This document shows, piece by piece, positions 26,738 through 35,933 of a DNA stretch of 64,000 nt. The stretch comes from Tropicimonas sp. IMCC34043. GTDB lineage: Bacteria; Pseudomonadota; Alphaproteobacteria; Rhodobacterales; Rhodobacteraceae. Location of the stretch: NCBI RefSeq assembly GCF_003390845.1, contig NZ_QMEK01000001.1, forward strand, positions 1,860,001 to 1,924,000, given 5' to 3'. The position numbers were made by a program, and so were the translations under genes. Position 1 is the stretch's first letter; the number at the start of each line of letters is the position of its first letter. The notes under the pieces are model-generated. The model was not told the origin of the DNA, searched no databases, and was given only the letters and a program-made list of their open reading frames with translations.

Positions 26738-28471
26738 GTGAGCGACGCGCCGAGGTTTCGTTTGCAATTGATGGGCACGCTCGGGCTGATCGCACCGTCC
26801 GGGCGCGACGTCACGCCGAAAATGGCAAAAACCCGCGGAATTCTGGCCTATCTGGCGCTGTCAGAGGAAAAACCGATCTCGCGTGCGACGCTGCAGGATC
26901 TGTTCTGGAGCGACCGGATGCCGAGGCAAGGCCGCGACAGCCTGAAGAAGGCGCTCAGCGAGTTGCGGCGCTGCTTCGACGAGGCCGCGGCCCCGCCGCT
27001 GGAAAGCACCGGCGGCCCGGTGGTCCTGCGCCAGGGCGAGCTTGAGATCGACCTGTTCGATGGCAGCTGGCAAGCCGCCGCCGCGGCGCTGCACCGGCCA
27101 TTGTTCCTCGATGGGCTCAACATCGTCGATCCCGCTTTCGTCTGCTGGCGTGACGAGGTGCGCCAACGGCTCGATGCGCAGCGCAAGACGACCATGCCGC
27201 CCGTCGTCGCCGGACCCTTGCCGCCGGCGACCCAGCCGCCTGCCCGCGAACTCGCTCCCACTGAACTTCCCGCATCCGGGCCGCCCGAACAGCGGCGACG
27301 GGCGCCATTTTCGGTCGGGGTGCTGCCGCCGGCGTGCCTTGCCAACGACCTCGCGGCAGTCCACTTCTCGAATGCGATGCTCGATGCCCTGCAGCGGGCG
27401 CTGATCCACAGCGGCATGTTCGAGGTACAGGATTTCCGCCCGATCCCGCTGAACGGCGCGCTTGGAAACCGCTCGGCCGACTTGCTGCTGACGTGCCGGG
27501 GAACCACGGATGGCGACGTGGTGTCGATCTCGATGCAGCTCGGCAGCCTGGCCGGAAACCACGTGGTCTGGACCCGTGAGGTCAGCCTTGCCGCGCGGTT
27601 GACCAACGGAGCCGAACTGGCCATGCACGCCAGCGCAGCGGTGGACCAGATCAGCGAGAAAGTGGGGCGGTTCGACGGGCTGTCACGGCCCGAACATGTC
27701 GCCGCGCGCAATGTGCTGACCGCGATCGATCACATCTATCGGTTGACCGAGTCGGATCTGGAGGCCGCCGACGCCGCCCTTGGCGAGGCGATCAGCCATG
27801 TCCAGACCTCGCCCTTCTATGCCTGGCGGGCCTTTCTGGCGGCCTTCCAGGTCGAGAAATTCGGCCGCACCGGCTCGGGCGAGATCCTCGACCGGGCGGA
27901 GTTCTATTCCGAGCGTGCGCTGGAGCTTGACCGCCACAATCCGCTGGCGCTGGCGCTGGTCGCACATGTTCAAAGCTTTGTTTTCCGCGACACCGACCGC
28001 GCGCAGGAACTGGTATCATCGGTGCGCGACCTCGCCTCGCAGAACGTGATGCTGGCCGACACGTTTTCGATGCTGCATTTCTATACCGGCGACTACGATA
28101 GCGCCCGCCGCCACGCCGAAACCGCCTGCCGGCTCGCGCGCAGCAACCCGTTTCGCTATACCTTCACAACCTCGCTGGCGATGTCGCAGCTTATGCTCGG
28201 AAATCATCGCGACGCTGCAACAAGCGCGCGTCAGGCGCTGGCCCAGCATCCGGTGCGCAACGGATTCAAATATGAGCCGACCCTGCGGACGCTGGCCGCC
28301 GCCTGCAGCTGGTCGGGCGATCTTGACGCGGGGCGCGCGGCGCTACTGCAACTCGACGGGCAGAGTGGGCGTCGCACCCTCGACCGGCTTGCCAATGCCG
28401 AGGACGCCCCCTTCCCCAATTCCGAAGTTCTGGGACTGGTACGACGCGGACTGGAGGTACTGAATGGATAG
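26738..28471 (+). CDS. SARP/BTAD-like transcriptional regulator with TolB-like and TPR regions
   Basis: Probable DNA-binding regulator. 577 residues from GTG 26738, with GGAGG 6 bases upstream. Residues about 1-90 form an OmpR-like winged helix of the SARP kind (LQLMGTLGLIAPSG, AKTRGILAYLALS, LQDLFWSD, DSLKKALSELRR). A Pro-rich linker (about 145-190) follows, then a TolB/adenylate-cyclase-associated segment (FSVGVLPP..HFSNAMLDALQRAL), and a TPR-rich C-terminus (about 320-570). No NB-ARC or P-loop is visible. Its last 8 bases overlap the next gene, which makes co-regulation with the PAP2 and subtilase genes likely. Confidence 0.82.
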   Translation: MSDAPRFRLQLMGTLGLIAPSGRDVTPKMAKTRGILAYLALSEEKPISRATLQDLFWSDRMPRQGRDSLKKALSELRRCFDEAAAPPLESTGGPVVLRQGELEIDLFDGSWQAAAAALHRPLFLDGLNIVDPAFVCWRDEVRQRLDAQRKTTMPPVVAGPLPPATQPPARELAPTELPASGPPEQRRRAPFSVGVLPPACLANDLAAVHFSNAMLDALQRALIHSGMFEVQDFRPIPLNGALGNRSADLLLTCRGTTDGDVVSISMQLGSLAGNHVVWTREVSLAARLTNGAELAMHASAAVDQISEKVGRFDGLSRPEHVAARNVLTAIDHIYRLTESDLEAADAALGEAISHVQTSPFYAWRAFLAAFQVEKFGRTGSGEILDRAEFYSERALELDRHNPLALALVAHVQSFVFRDTDRAQELVSSVRDLASQNVMLADTFSMLHFYTGDYDSARRHAETACRLARSNPFRYTFTTSLAMSQLMLGNHRDAATSARQALAQHPVRNGFKYEPTLRTLAAACSWSGDLDAGRAALLQLDGQSGRRTLDRLANAEDAPFPNSEVLGLVRRGLEVLNG

Positions 28472-29486
28472 GGCGATCACATTGCCGGAATACCGGATCA
28501 CGCGATACGGCGAGATCTTTCTGGGCCAAACGCTGTCCGATCTGGGCGGGATCGCTGCGGCAGCGCTGCGCCGGGATCTGGGGGAATCGGGCGACACCGG
28601 CCTGACCGAGGCTCAGATCGACGCGACGACGAAGGCTGCCGAACAGGCATTCGCGGCGGCGGCCGAGGCGACCGGGATCGCCGCAGGGATGCGCAACGCC
28701 TCGATCCGGGCCAGCGTCGGGGGCGCCGGCGCCTTCTCGAAATCGAAATCCAAGTCGAAATCCAAGTCGAAGTCGAAATCGAAGAGCAAGTCGATCGTCC
28801 GCCCGCTTGGCAGCAGCGACGCGACCGTGGTGTCGAATGCGGTCTGGGCCGAGCTGCGCGAACTGACCCTGATCCGGTTCCCCTTTGCCCGCCGCACAGC
28901 CCTGCCATGGGAGAACCTGCCGGTCCCTGCCCCGCCCGGCCCCGATCACACCGAAGCCGAGCTGAGCGATCTGCTGGCCAAGGAGATCGAGTTGCACGGC
29001 AACGCGCCGCGCCGGGCCGAGATCCTCGATCAGGTCTCCTCGGCCGAGATTACCGAGGTGCTGCGACCACTGGCGATCTCGGACCCCAGCGAGGCGCCCG
29101 CGACCGTGGCGCTGATCGAGACCGTGCTCGATGTCGTCGAGCGTGTCGGCTATGTCTACAAGTCCAAGTTCAACCGCGCCCGGCCGAACCAGGTGGCCCA
29201 TCACCTGCGCCCCTTCCTCGACAACCCCGCGCACCAGTCCTATCCCTCGAACCACAGCTTTCAGATGTTCTCGGTGGCCGAGGTGCTGACCCGGCTGATG
29301 CCCGAGAACCCCGCCACCAGCGAGCTGTTCTTCGTCGCCCAGCGGGTCGCCGAGAACCGCGAATATGCCGGCATCCACTATGCCTCGGACAGCTTTGCCG
29401 GGCGGGAACTGGCCCGGATGTTCGCCCCCTATCTTGTCATCGCCTGTCGCCACACGATGCGCGACGCCCTGCAGGAGTGGAATTGA
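28464..29486 (+). CDS. PAP2-fold phosphatase / vanadium haloperoxidase-like protein with Ser-Lys repeat
   Basis: 340 residues, no signal peptide or membrane span seen, so probably soluble. All three PAP2/haloperoxidase motifs are present in order: K233-x6-R240-P241, P261-S-N-H264, and R299-x5-H305-x3-D309. This set binds phosphate or vanadate, and sequence alone does not decide phosphatase versus haloperoxidase. Residues 92-110 are nine consecutive Ser-Lys pairs, splitting a helical N-terminal half from the catalytic half. It overlaps the regulator gene by 8 bases and precedes the subtilase by 3 bases. Confidence 0.82.
   Translation: MDRAITLPEYRITRYGEIFLGQTLSDLGGIAAAALRRDLGESGDTGLTEAQIDATTKAAEQAFAAAAEATGIAAGMRNASIRASVGGAGAFSKSKSKSKSKSKSKSKSKSIVRPLGSSDATVVSNAVWAELRELTLIRFPFARRTALPWENLPVPAPPGPDHTEAELSDLLAKEIELHGNAPRRAEILDQVSSAEITEVLRPLAISDPSEAPATVALIETVLDVVERVGYVYKSKFNRARPNQVAHHLRPFLDNPAHQSYPSNHSFQMFSVAEVLTRLMPENPATSELFFVAQRVAENREYAGIHYASDSFAGRELARMFAPYLVIACRHTMRDALQEWN
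28737..28793 (+). repeat. Imperfect hexanucleotide (Ser-Lys)9 coding repeat
   Basis: Nine tandem units of TCG/TCC/AGC plus AAA/AAG inside the PAP2-like gene. Mixed serine codons show the tract is not a young, perfect microsatellite. It encodes a positively charged, disordered linker. Confidence 0.85.
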
Positions 29487-29489
29487 GCC

Positions 29490-31124
29490 ATGTCCGATCC
29501 GCAAACCCCCGGCGCCGAAAAGGACCTGTTCTACCTCTGGCATCTGCAGCACATCGGCCTGATTGACCGCGACGGCCCGCATTGGCGCGCGCCGCTGTGG
29601 TACGAGGCCCGAAACAAGGCCGCGGTGACCGTGGCCATCATCGACACCGGCATCGACACCGGCCACCCGAACCTCTGCGGCGCGCTCGACGGCGTGCGGC
29701 AGATCGATTTCGGCCCCCGGGCAACCGGCGTCGTCTATGACCCGCCCCGTGCCGCGGTCGAGGCATTGGGACGCGCCCTGCGCGACGACACGGCGACGCC
29801 CGCGCAGCTTCAGGCGCTTTTGCTGAGCGCGCTCGACGACGGCAAGCTCTGGGCCGGGTCCGTTGGCCCCGACATCGAGGATTTGCGGGCGTTGATCGAG
29901 ACCGCGCTTGCCCCCGGCAGCGACGTGGCGACGATCCGCGCCGTGGTGGCCGAAGTGCTCTCCCTTGTCGGGCCGGTCGCGCCCGCGCCCGAGGTCCTGC
30001 CGCCTTTCGACAAGGCTGCAGCGCTTGCCATGGTTGCGACGCTGGGGCTGGCGTCAGCCGATCTCGATGCAACACGGGCGCTGGTCGAAGGCATGGCCGA
30101 TGCGGGGCTCGAACGGTTGCGGATCGAAGATCCCTCGCGCTATTTCGGCGCCCACGGGACCGCCTGCGCCGGCCTGATCGCCGGCCGGCCCGTCGACCCC
30201 GACGCCACGGCGCAAGACTTCCACGCCGCGATCCCGTACTATGGCGCCAATCCCTATGCCCGCATCCTGCCGATCGCGACCCCCTACAGCCACGAGATCC
30301 TGCCGACCCTCAACGCCCTGATCCATGCCTTTGTCGCGGGCGCCGAGGTCATCCTGATCCCGCGCGGCCTGCCCGACCATGCCGAGCGTGCACGGATCCC
30401 CGCCAGCCCGCTGCGCACGACCCGGATCGAGTCCGATGGCGACGAGACGCTGGTCGAGGCGGATCAGGCACGGCGCAGCACCCTGATCGCCCACGCCGAT
30501 CTGTTCGAGGCGGTGCTGAAGGCGATCTCGAAACAGCGCTATGTGGTGCTGTCCGCCGGCAACGACGCCCGCGCCAGCACCGTTTCCTATCCTGCCGCGG
30601 CGGTGCTGCGCGAACCCGGGCACGACCGCTCGGGCGGCGCAGTGGTGGTGGGCGCGGTCAACCGCAATGGCGCCCCCTCGGCCTATACCAATGGCCGGGC
30701 GCTGGCGTCAGAGCTGCTGTTCATGGTGTCTGACGATAGCACGGCCTTCGATCTGGAACGGTTCAGCCGCGATCCGGGAAGTCGGGCCGCGGGCGATTTC
30801 GACCCCGCTCCGCATTTGCCCGCCGGCACCGAAAGCAGCTTTTCGCCCTGGGCGCCGCTGACGCTCGATGTGCGCGGCAGCTTCGGCTATGCCGCCTCGA
30901 TGGAGGCCGATCCACCGGAAGAGGACGATGGCATCGACAGGGCCTCGATCTATACCCTGTTCAGCGGCACCTCGGCCGCCTCGTCGCTGGCCGCGGGCGT
31001 GATCGCGTTGCTGGTTCAGGCGGGTCGGCTGGCCAAGACGCCACCCGCGACGCTGGAGGCGGTAAAGCGGGCGATGAAGGAGGCAGGGCTCGACTGGCCG
31101 GGCAGCGGGTTCGATCCGGGCTGA
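29490..31124 (+). CDS. S8 family serine peptidase (subtilase), cytoplasmic type
   Basis: Subtilisin-fold protease of 544 residues with the full catalytic set: D52 in IIDTGID, H222 in HGTACAGLIAG, oxyanion N358 in LSAGND, and S495 in FSGTSAASSLAAG. About 170 residues separate Asp and His, far more than in subtilisin, because of a helical insert (about 85-215). No signal or propeptide is apparent, so it should act inside the cell or be exported unconventionally. Third gene of the tight cassette; convergent with urtE. Confidence 0.88.
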   Translation: MSDPQTPGAEKDLFYLWHLQHIGLIDRDGPHWRAPLWYEARNKAAVTVAIIDTGIDTGHPNLCGALDGVRQIDFGPRATGVVYDPPRAAVEALGRALRDDTATPAQLQALLLSALDDGKLWAGSVGPDIEDLRALIETALAPGSDVATIRAVVAEVLSLVGPVAPAPEVLPPFDKAAALAMVATLGLASADLDATRALVEGMADAGLERLRIEDPSRYFGAHGTACAGLIAGRPVDPDATAQDFHAAIPYYGANPYARILPIATPYSHEILPTLNALIHAFVAGAEVILIPRGLPDHAERARIPASPLRTTRIESDGDETLVEADQARRSTLIAHADLFEAVLKAISKQRYVVLSAGNDARASTVSYPAAAVLREPGHDRSGGAVVVGAVNRNGAPSAYTNGRALASELLFMVSDDSTAFDLERFSRDPGSRAAGDFDPAPHLPAGTESSFSPWAPLTLDVRGSFGYAASMEADPPEEDDGIDRASIYTLFSGTSAASSLAAGVIALLVQAGRLAKTPPATLEAVKRAMKEAGLDWPGSGFDPG

Positions 31125-31178
31125 GGTAGGCAGTCGCCCCCCCCACGGAGGACCGCGGCGCCAGGGCTGCGATGGCCC

Positions 31179-31874
31179 TCAGACAGACACCGATTTCTTG
31201 ACGTCCTCATAGGACAATTCGGCTTTGCTGCCCGCCATCGACACTGCCCCGCGCTTCATCACCACAAAGCGGTCGGCAAGGCCGTAGGCGAATTCGAAAT
31301 ATTGTTCGACCAGCACGATTGCCATCGTGCCCTGATCGCGCAGGTATTCGATCACCCGGCCGATCTGCTGGATGATATTGGGCTGGATACCCTCGGTCGG
31401 CTCGTCGAGCAGCAGCAACTTCGGCTTGGTCAGCATCGCGCGCGCGATGGCAAGCTGCTGCTGCTGGCCGCCCGACAGATCGCCGCCGCGCCGGCCCAGG
31501 AATTCCTTCAGGATCGGGAACAGCTCATAGATCTCGTCGGGCACCACATGTTCGGACTTCGGCAGGCAGGCATAGGCGGTTTCGAGGTTCTCCTGCACCG
31601 TCAGCAGCGGAAAGATCATCCGCCCCTGTGGCACATAGCCGACGCCCTTGTGGGCCAGAACATGCGCCGGCAGTTTGCCAAGGCTCTCGCCGTCGAGCGT
31701 CACCGACCCGCCGGCGCGCGGATGGGTGCCCGAGATTGCCTTCAGGAGGCTGGTCTTGCCGACCCCGTTGGTGCCCATGACGCAGGTCACCTCGCCGGCG
31801 GCGGCCTCCAGATCGACCCCGTGCAGGATTTGCGACCCGCCGTAATAGAGTGTCAGCCCCTCGACTTTCAGCAT
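31179..31874 (-). CDS. urtE: Urea ABC transporter ATP-binding protein UrtE
   Basis: One of two ATPases of the high-affinity urea importer. 231 residues, LivF-like: Walker A GTNGVGKT, signature LSGGQQQQLAIARAM, Walker B LLLLDEPTEGIQPNI. Last gene of urtABCDE, 3 bases after urtD. Confidence 0.95.
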   Translation of the reverse strand: MLKVEGLTLYYGGSQILHGVDLEAAAGEVTCVMGTNGVGKTSLLKAISGTHPRAGGSVTLDGESLGKLPAHVLAHKGVGYVPQGRMIFPLLTVQENLETAYACLPKSEHVVPDEIYELFPILKEFLGRRGGDLSGGQQQQLAIARAMLTKPKLLLLDEPTEGIQPNIIQQIGRVIEYLRDQGTMAIVLVEQYFEFAYGLADRFVVMKRGAVSMAGSKAELSYEDVKKSVSV

Positions 31875-31877
31875 GGT

Positions 31878-32621
31878 TCAGCGCCCCAGATAGACGTCGA
31901 TGACGTCCTGATTTTTCGTGACGTGATCGAGGCTGCCCTCGGCCAGCACGGACCCCTCGTGCAGCACCGTCACCTTGCAATCGAGCCGGCGCACGAATTC
32001 CATGTCGTGTTCGACCACGACGACGGCGCGGGTCCTGGCCGCCTGCTTCAGCAGGTCTGTCGTGTGTTCGCGTTCCGCAAGCGTCATGCCGGCCGCCGGT
32101 TCATCGACCAGAAGGAGTTTCGGCTCCTGCGCCAGCAACATGCCGATCTCGAGCCATTGCTTCTGGCCGTGGCTCAACTCGCCCGACTTGCGGTGAAGCT
32201 GATCGGACAGGCCGATCTCGGCCGCCAGTTCCTCGATCCGCTGCCGGTCCGCGGCGACCGGCCGGAACGCCAGCACCTTCCAGGGGCTGCGGTCCTTCTT
32301 CAGCGCCATCATCAGGTTGTCATAGACGCTCTGATCCTCGAACACGGTCGGGCGCTGGAACTTGCGGCCGACGCCCGCCTGGGCGATCCGGCTTTCGCTC
32401 ATCTTCAGCAGCGACTGGCTGAGATCGCCCCAGATCACCCGGCCCTCGTCAGGCCGGGTCTTGCCGGTGACGATATCCATGAAGGTGGTCTTGCCGGCCC
32501 CGTTCGGCCCGATGATCGCCCGCAGTTCGGCCGGGCCGATCGAGAAGCTGAGGTTGTTGATCGCCCGGAACCCGTCGAAGGTGACCGAGACGCCCGAGAC
32601 TTCCAGAAGCGTGCCACTCAT
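31878..32621 (-). CDS. urtD: Urea ABC transporter ATP-binding protein UrtD
   Basis: LivG-like ATPase of the urea importer. 247 residues from ATG 32621, which overlaps the urtC stop (ATGA). Walker A GPNGAGKT, signature LSHGQKQWLEIGM (HGQKQ rather than GGQQQ, as in UrtD), Walker B LLLVDEPAAGMT. The frame is open upstream but only shadows urtC. Confidence 0.95.
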   Translation of the reverse strand: MSGTLLEVSGVSVTFDGFRAINNLSFSIGPAELRAIIGPNGAGKTTFMDIVTGKTRPDEGRVIWGDLSQSLLKMSESRIAQAGVGRKFQRPTVFEDQSVYDNLMMALKKDRSPWKVLAFRPVAADRQRIEELAAEIGLSDQLHRKSGELSHGQKQWLEIGMLLAQEPKLLLVDEPAAGMTLAEREHTTDLLKQAARTRAVVVVEHDMEFVRRLDCKVTVLHEGSVLAEGSLDHVTKNQDVIDVYLGR

Positions 32622-33850
32622 TCCTCGGCCTCCTTCTCGCGGAAGCTGCCCTTGTCGGGACCAAGGTCGGCGCCGTGGCGATCCGGGCTGCGGCGTCCGC
32701 CGATCAGATCGAACAGCCCGCCGATGCCCTTGGGGGCAAACAGGGTGACCAGCACGAAGCTGAGCCCCAGCAGCACCTGCCACCAGTCGACCCAGTCGAT
32801 GGTGTAGAAGCCGAGCGGGATGCTCGGCACCTGCCCGCCGGTGAACATGGTCGAGAGCAGCGAGACGACGGCGGCCCCGATCACGGCACCGTAAAGCCGC
32901 CCGCGGCCGCCGATGGCAACCCAGACCGCGAGGTAGACCGAGGCGATCGGCGCCATCTCGGCCGGGTTGATGATGCCGGCCTGGGGATAGTAGAGCGCCC
33001 CCGCGATGCCCGCGATCACCGCGGTCAGGGTGAAGACGAACAGCTTGTAGCCCTCGACCGAGTAGCCGAGGAAACGGACCCGCGCCTCGTCGTCGCGGAT
33101 GCCGCGAATGACCGAGCCGAACTTGCCCGACACCACCCAGGCGCAGAGCAGATAGCCAAGCGCCAGCGCCGCCGCTGAGCCCCAGAAGAACCACAGCGAC
33201 AGATCGGCCTGCGGCACGCCCGAAAGGCCGGGGATGTTCTGCAGCCCCGAAAGCCCGTTGTTGCCGCGCAGCCCGCTGTCGTTCTGGAACAGGTAAAGCG
33301 ACAGCGCCAGCGTCATCGCCTGGGTCAGGATCGAGAGATAGACCCCGGCGACCCGGCTGCGGAACGCAAGCCAGCCGAAGACCAGCGCCAGAACGCCCGG
33401 GACCAGCACAACGAGGACAAGCTGCGCCGGCAGGCTGTGGGCAAAGCTCCAGACCGGGGGAAACTGGCTTGACCCCACCACGCCGAAGATCTGGTTGCCG
33501 ATCGCATCGACCACCTCCTGCGGGGTCGGCGGGATCGGAGCATTGGCAAGCGAGGCGACGACGATCATCTCGGTGCGGGCATACATCAGCCACATGCCGA
33601 TCATGTAGCCGCCGAGCCCGAAGAACGCCATGTGGCCAAGGCTGAGGATGCCGGTGTAGCCCCAGACCAGATCCATCGCGAGCGCCACGAGGCAGAGGCA
33701 GAGCGTCTTGCCGAGCGTCTTGACAAAGGAGGTCGAGAGCACGCCCGAGCCCGCGCTTTCGCTCATGAAGGTCACGGCGAGGGTGAAGAGCGCAAGGGCT
33801 GCGAGGAAGTAGAGCACCGAGGGGTTGCGGGTCAGGAAGGAACGGCTCAT
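32618..33850 (-). CDS. urtC: Urea ABC transporter permease UrtC
   Basis: LivM-like inner-membrane permease. 410 residues from ATG 33850 (MSRSFLTRNPSV...). About ten hydrophobic segments, with the family EAA-like loop GSVIRGIRDDEARVRFLGYSVEGYK before the last helices. A 97-base gap carrying a GC-rich palindromic element separates it from urtB. Confidence 0.95.
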   Translation of the reverse strand: MSRSFLTRNPSVLYFLAALALFTLAVTFMSESAGSGVLSTSFVKTLGKTLCLCLVALAMDLVWGYTGILSLGHMAFFGLGGYMIGMWLMYARTEMIVVASLANAPIPPTPQEVVDAIGNQIFGVVGSSQFPPVWSFAHSLPAQLVLVVLVPGVLALVFGWLAFRSRVAGVYLSILTQAMTLALSLYLFQNDSGLRGNNGLSGLQNIPGLSGVPQADLSLWFFWGSAAALALGYLLCAWVVSGKFGSVIRGIRDDEARVRFLGYSVEGYKLFVFTLTAVIAGIAGALYYPQAGIINPAEMAPIASVYLAVWVAIGGRGRLYGAVIGAAVVSLLSTMFTGGQVPSIPLGFYTIDWVDWWQVLLGLSFVLVTLFAPKGIGGLFDLIGGRRSPDRHGADLGPDKGSFREKEAEE

Positions 33851-33870
33851 GCGCGGCCTCCGTCGACGTC

Positions 33871-33920
33871 GCGGGGGGCCAGCCCCCCGCACCCCCCGGG
33901 ATATTTGCAAACAGAAGAAG
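33871..33920. repeat. Palindromic intergenic repeat, copy 1 (urtB/urtC gap)
   Basis: A 9-base perfect stem (33871-33879 with 33882-33890, 2-base loop) of G6/C6 type adjoins a block CACCCCCCG, GGATATTT, AACAGAAGAAG. The same block recurs in inverted orientation at 61441-61472 between glcD and glcE. Both copies lie between genes of one operon. Confidence 0.8.
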
Positions 33921-33947
33921 ACGCAGGTCTTTGCACCGGGGTCATGG

Positions 33948-35909
33948 TCAGTCTCCCGCGGCCCGGCCCTTGAGGGCGATGATGCCTCTGGGGCGGAACT
34001 GGATGAAGATGATGATGAAGATGATCATGTAGGTCTGGGCGGCGAGCGTGTTGCTGGGGTTGAACCATTCGATGCCCTTCTGCAGGAAGCCGATCATCGC
34101 GGCGCCGAGAAGCGTGCCCCAGATGTTGCCGACGCCGCCCACGACCACGGTCATGAAGCTTTGCACGATATAGTCCTGGCCGAGTTCCGAGGTGACCTTG
34201 GCATAGAGCCCGATGGCCACGCCCGCGATGCCGGCGATCCCCGAGCCGAGCCCGAAGGTCAGCATGTTGATGCGGTCCGGGTTGATGCCCATCGAACCGG
34301 CCATCTTCGGGTTCTGGGTCACGGCACGCACCTCGAGCCCGAGCCGGGTGCGTTTCATGATGAACAGGAACAGCGCGAGGAAGATCATCGCCAGCACGAA
34401 GATGGCGATGCGGATGTAGGAGATCGAGACCACATCGTTCAGGGTAAGCGCACCATCGAGCCAGGAGGGCGAGGTCAGCGGCCGGGCCTGGGTGCCGAAG
34501 ATGTTCTTGGCGAGCTGCTGGAGCGCGATCGAGATCCCGAAGGTCGCGAGCAGGGTTTCGAGCGGACGGTTGTAGAGCCAGCGGATCACCAGCCGTTCCA
34601 TCGCGACGCCTGCCGCGAAAGTGACGGCAAAGGCAAGCGGCAGGGCTATGAGGATCGAGACCGTGTAGTTCGGCACGATCTGCTGGACGACATAGCCGGT
34701 ATAGGCGCCCATCATGATGAACTCGCCATGGGCCATGTTGATCACCCCCATCACCCCGAAGGTGATGGCAAGTCCGATGGCGGCAAGGAAATAGATCGAG
34801 GCCAGCGACAGCGCGTCGAGCGACAGGTCGATCGCCTGCATCAGCCCGACCCGTGTGTTGACGCTGTGCAGCGTCGCCGTGGCCGCATCGGTCAGCGCCA
34901 CCGAGGTCTCGTTGTAGCGGTCGTAGAAGGCGTGCGAGGCGATGGCCTGCTCGACCTCGGCCGCAGTTGCGGTCGGCGGGACCAGTGCTGCCTCGGCCAG
35001 CGTGGCATAGGCGCGGTCGCGGGCATTGTCGTCGTTCAGCTCGCTCACCGGCACGCCGCCGACACGGCCGTCGACGATATGGGATTGCAGGGCTGCCAGG
35101 ATATCGCCGCGGGTCAGCCTGGCCTCGGCCAGCCCCTGGGCGACCAGCAGCCGATAGGCGTCGTCTTCCGAGAAACCGTCCTGGCCCGGGGTCAGCGTGT
35201 TGCGGATGTTCAGACCTGCGGGCGGAGTCGTTCCCGGGGCCGCCTCGCGCGTCGTTTCGAGAAGCGGGTTCAGCGCGCCGCGCACATCGACACCGAGATC
35301 GCCCTTGAAGCTTGCGATTGCATCGACCCGTTCGGCCTCGTCGGCGCCATAGGAGATCGACAGCAATCGCTCCAGCCGCACCTTGCGGGTCTTGATCTCA
35401 GGATCGGTCTCGTCCTCGATCGCGGCACGCAGCGCCACCAGGTGTTCGGGGGCGGGGTCGCGCTGGATCGCGTCGAGTGCCGCACTGCGCCGCTCTGCGT
35501 TTTCGTCCATGAGCTGGAACTGCACCAGCGCCGCGCCGATCATCGCGCGCACGCCGCTGTTGGGCTTCAGCTGGTCGATGTCGCGCTTGCCGGCCTCGCC
35601 CGCGGGCTGGCCTGTCGCGATGTCGGTCAGCTGGTAGCCGTCACCCGCCTTCTTGGCATAGAAGAACAACCCGTCGGACTTGCGCTGCCACAATTCCTTG
35701 CCCTGCCAGGCTTCGAGCACCGCCTGCGCCTCGGGCAGACCGCTGTCGCGCAGCGCGTCGATGGCCGGGGCGATGGTCTGGCGCGAGCTTTGTTCGATCA
35801 GCGCGCGGTTCTGCTGCAACAGCGTCTGGATGGCACTGTCGTCCTGTGCAGAGGCCACGCCGACGCACAGCATCAGGCCGGTCAGAAGTGCCAATAGTCG
35901 TGGTATCAT
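33948..35909 (-). CDS. urtB: Urea ABC transporter permease UrtB
   Basis: LivH-like permease with the long UrtB-type N-terminal extension. 653 residues: a signal-like start to VASAQ, a predicted periplasmic helical region of about 330 residues, then the membrane domain (from about LASIYFLAAIGLAITFGVMGVINMAHGEF) with the loop MKRTRLGLEVRAVTQNPKMA. Separated from urtA by a strong hairpin. Confidence 0.95.
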   Translation of the reverse strand: MIPRLLALLTGLMLCVGVASAQDDSAIQTLLQQNRALIEQSSRQTIAPAIDALRDSGLPEAQAVLEAWQGKELWQRKSDGLFFYAKKAGDGYQLTDIATGQPAGEAGKRDIDQLKPNSGVRAMIGAALVQFQLMDENAERRSAALDAIQRDPAPEHLVALRAAIEDETDPEIKTRKVRLERLLSISYGADEAERVDAIASFKGDLGVDVRGALNPLLETTREAAPGTTPPAGLNIRNTLTPGQDGFSEDDAYRLLVAQGLAEARLTRGDILAALQSHIVDGRVGGVPVSELNDDNARDRAYATLAEAALVPPTATAAEVEQAIASHAFYDRYNETSVALTDAATATLHSVNTRVGLMQAIDLSLDALSLASIYFLAAIGLAITFGVMGVINMAHGEFIMMGAYTGYVVQQIVPNYTVSILIALPLAFAVTFAAGVAMERLVIRWLYNRPLETLLATFGISIALQQLAKNIFGTQARPLTSPSWLDGALTLNDVVSISYIRIAIFVLAMIFLALFLFIMKRTRLGLEVRAVTQNPKMAGSMGINPDRINMLTFGLGSGIAGIAGVAIGLYAKVTSELGQDYIVQSFMTVVVGGVGNIWGTLLGAAMIGFLQKGIEWFNPSNTLAAQTYMIIFIIIFIQFRPRGIIALKGRAAGD

Positions 35910-35933
35910 TGCCTGCCTGCGCCCAATGGGGTC

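Noticed and set aside
33825-35897. 690-codon open frame antisense to urtB
   Set aside because: urtB membrane domain is unmistakable; the antisense product is His/Asp/Arg-rich junk.
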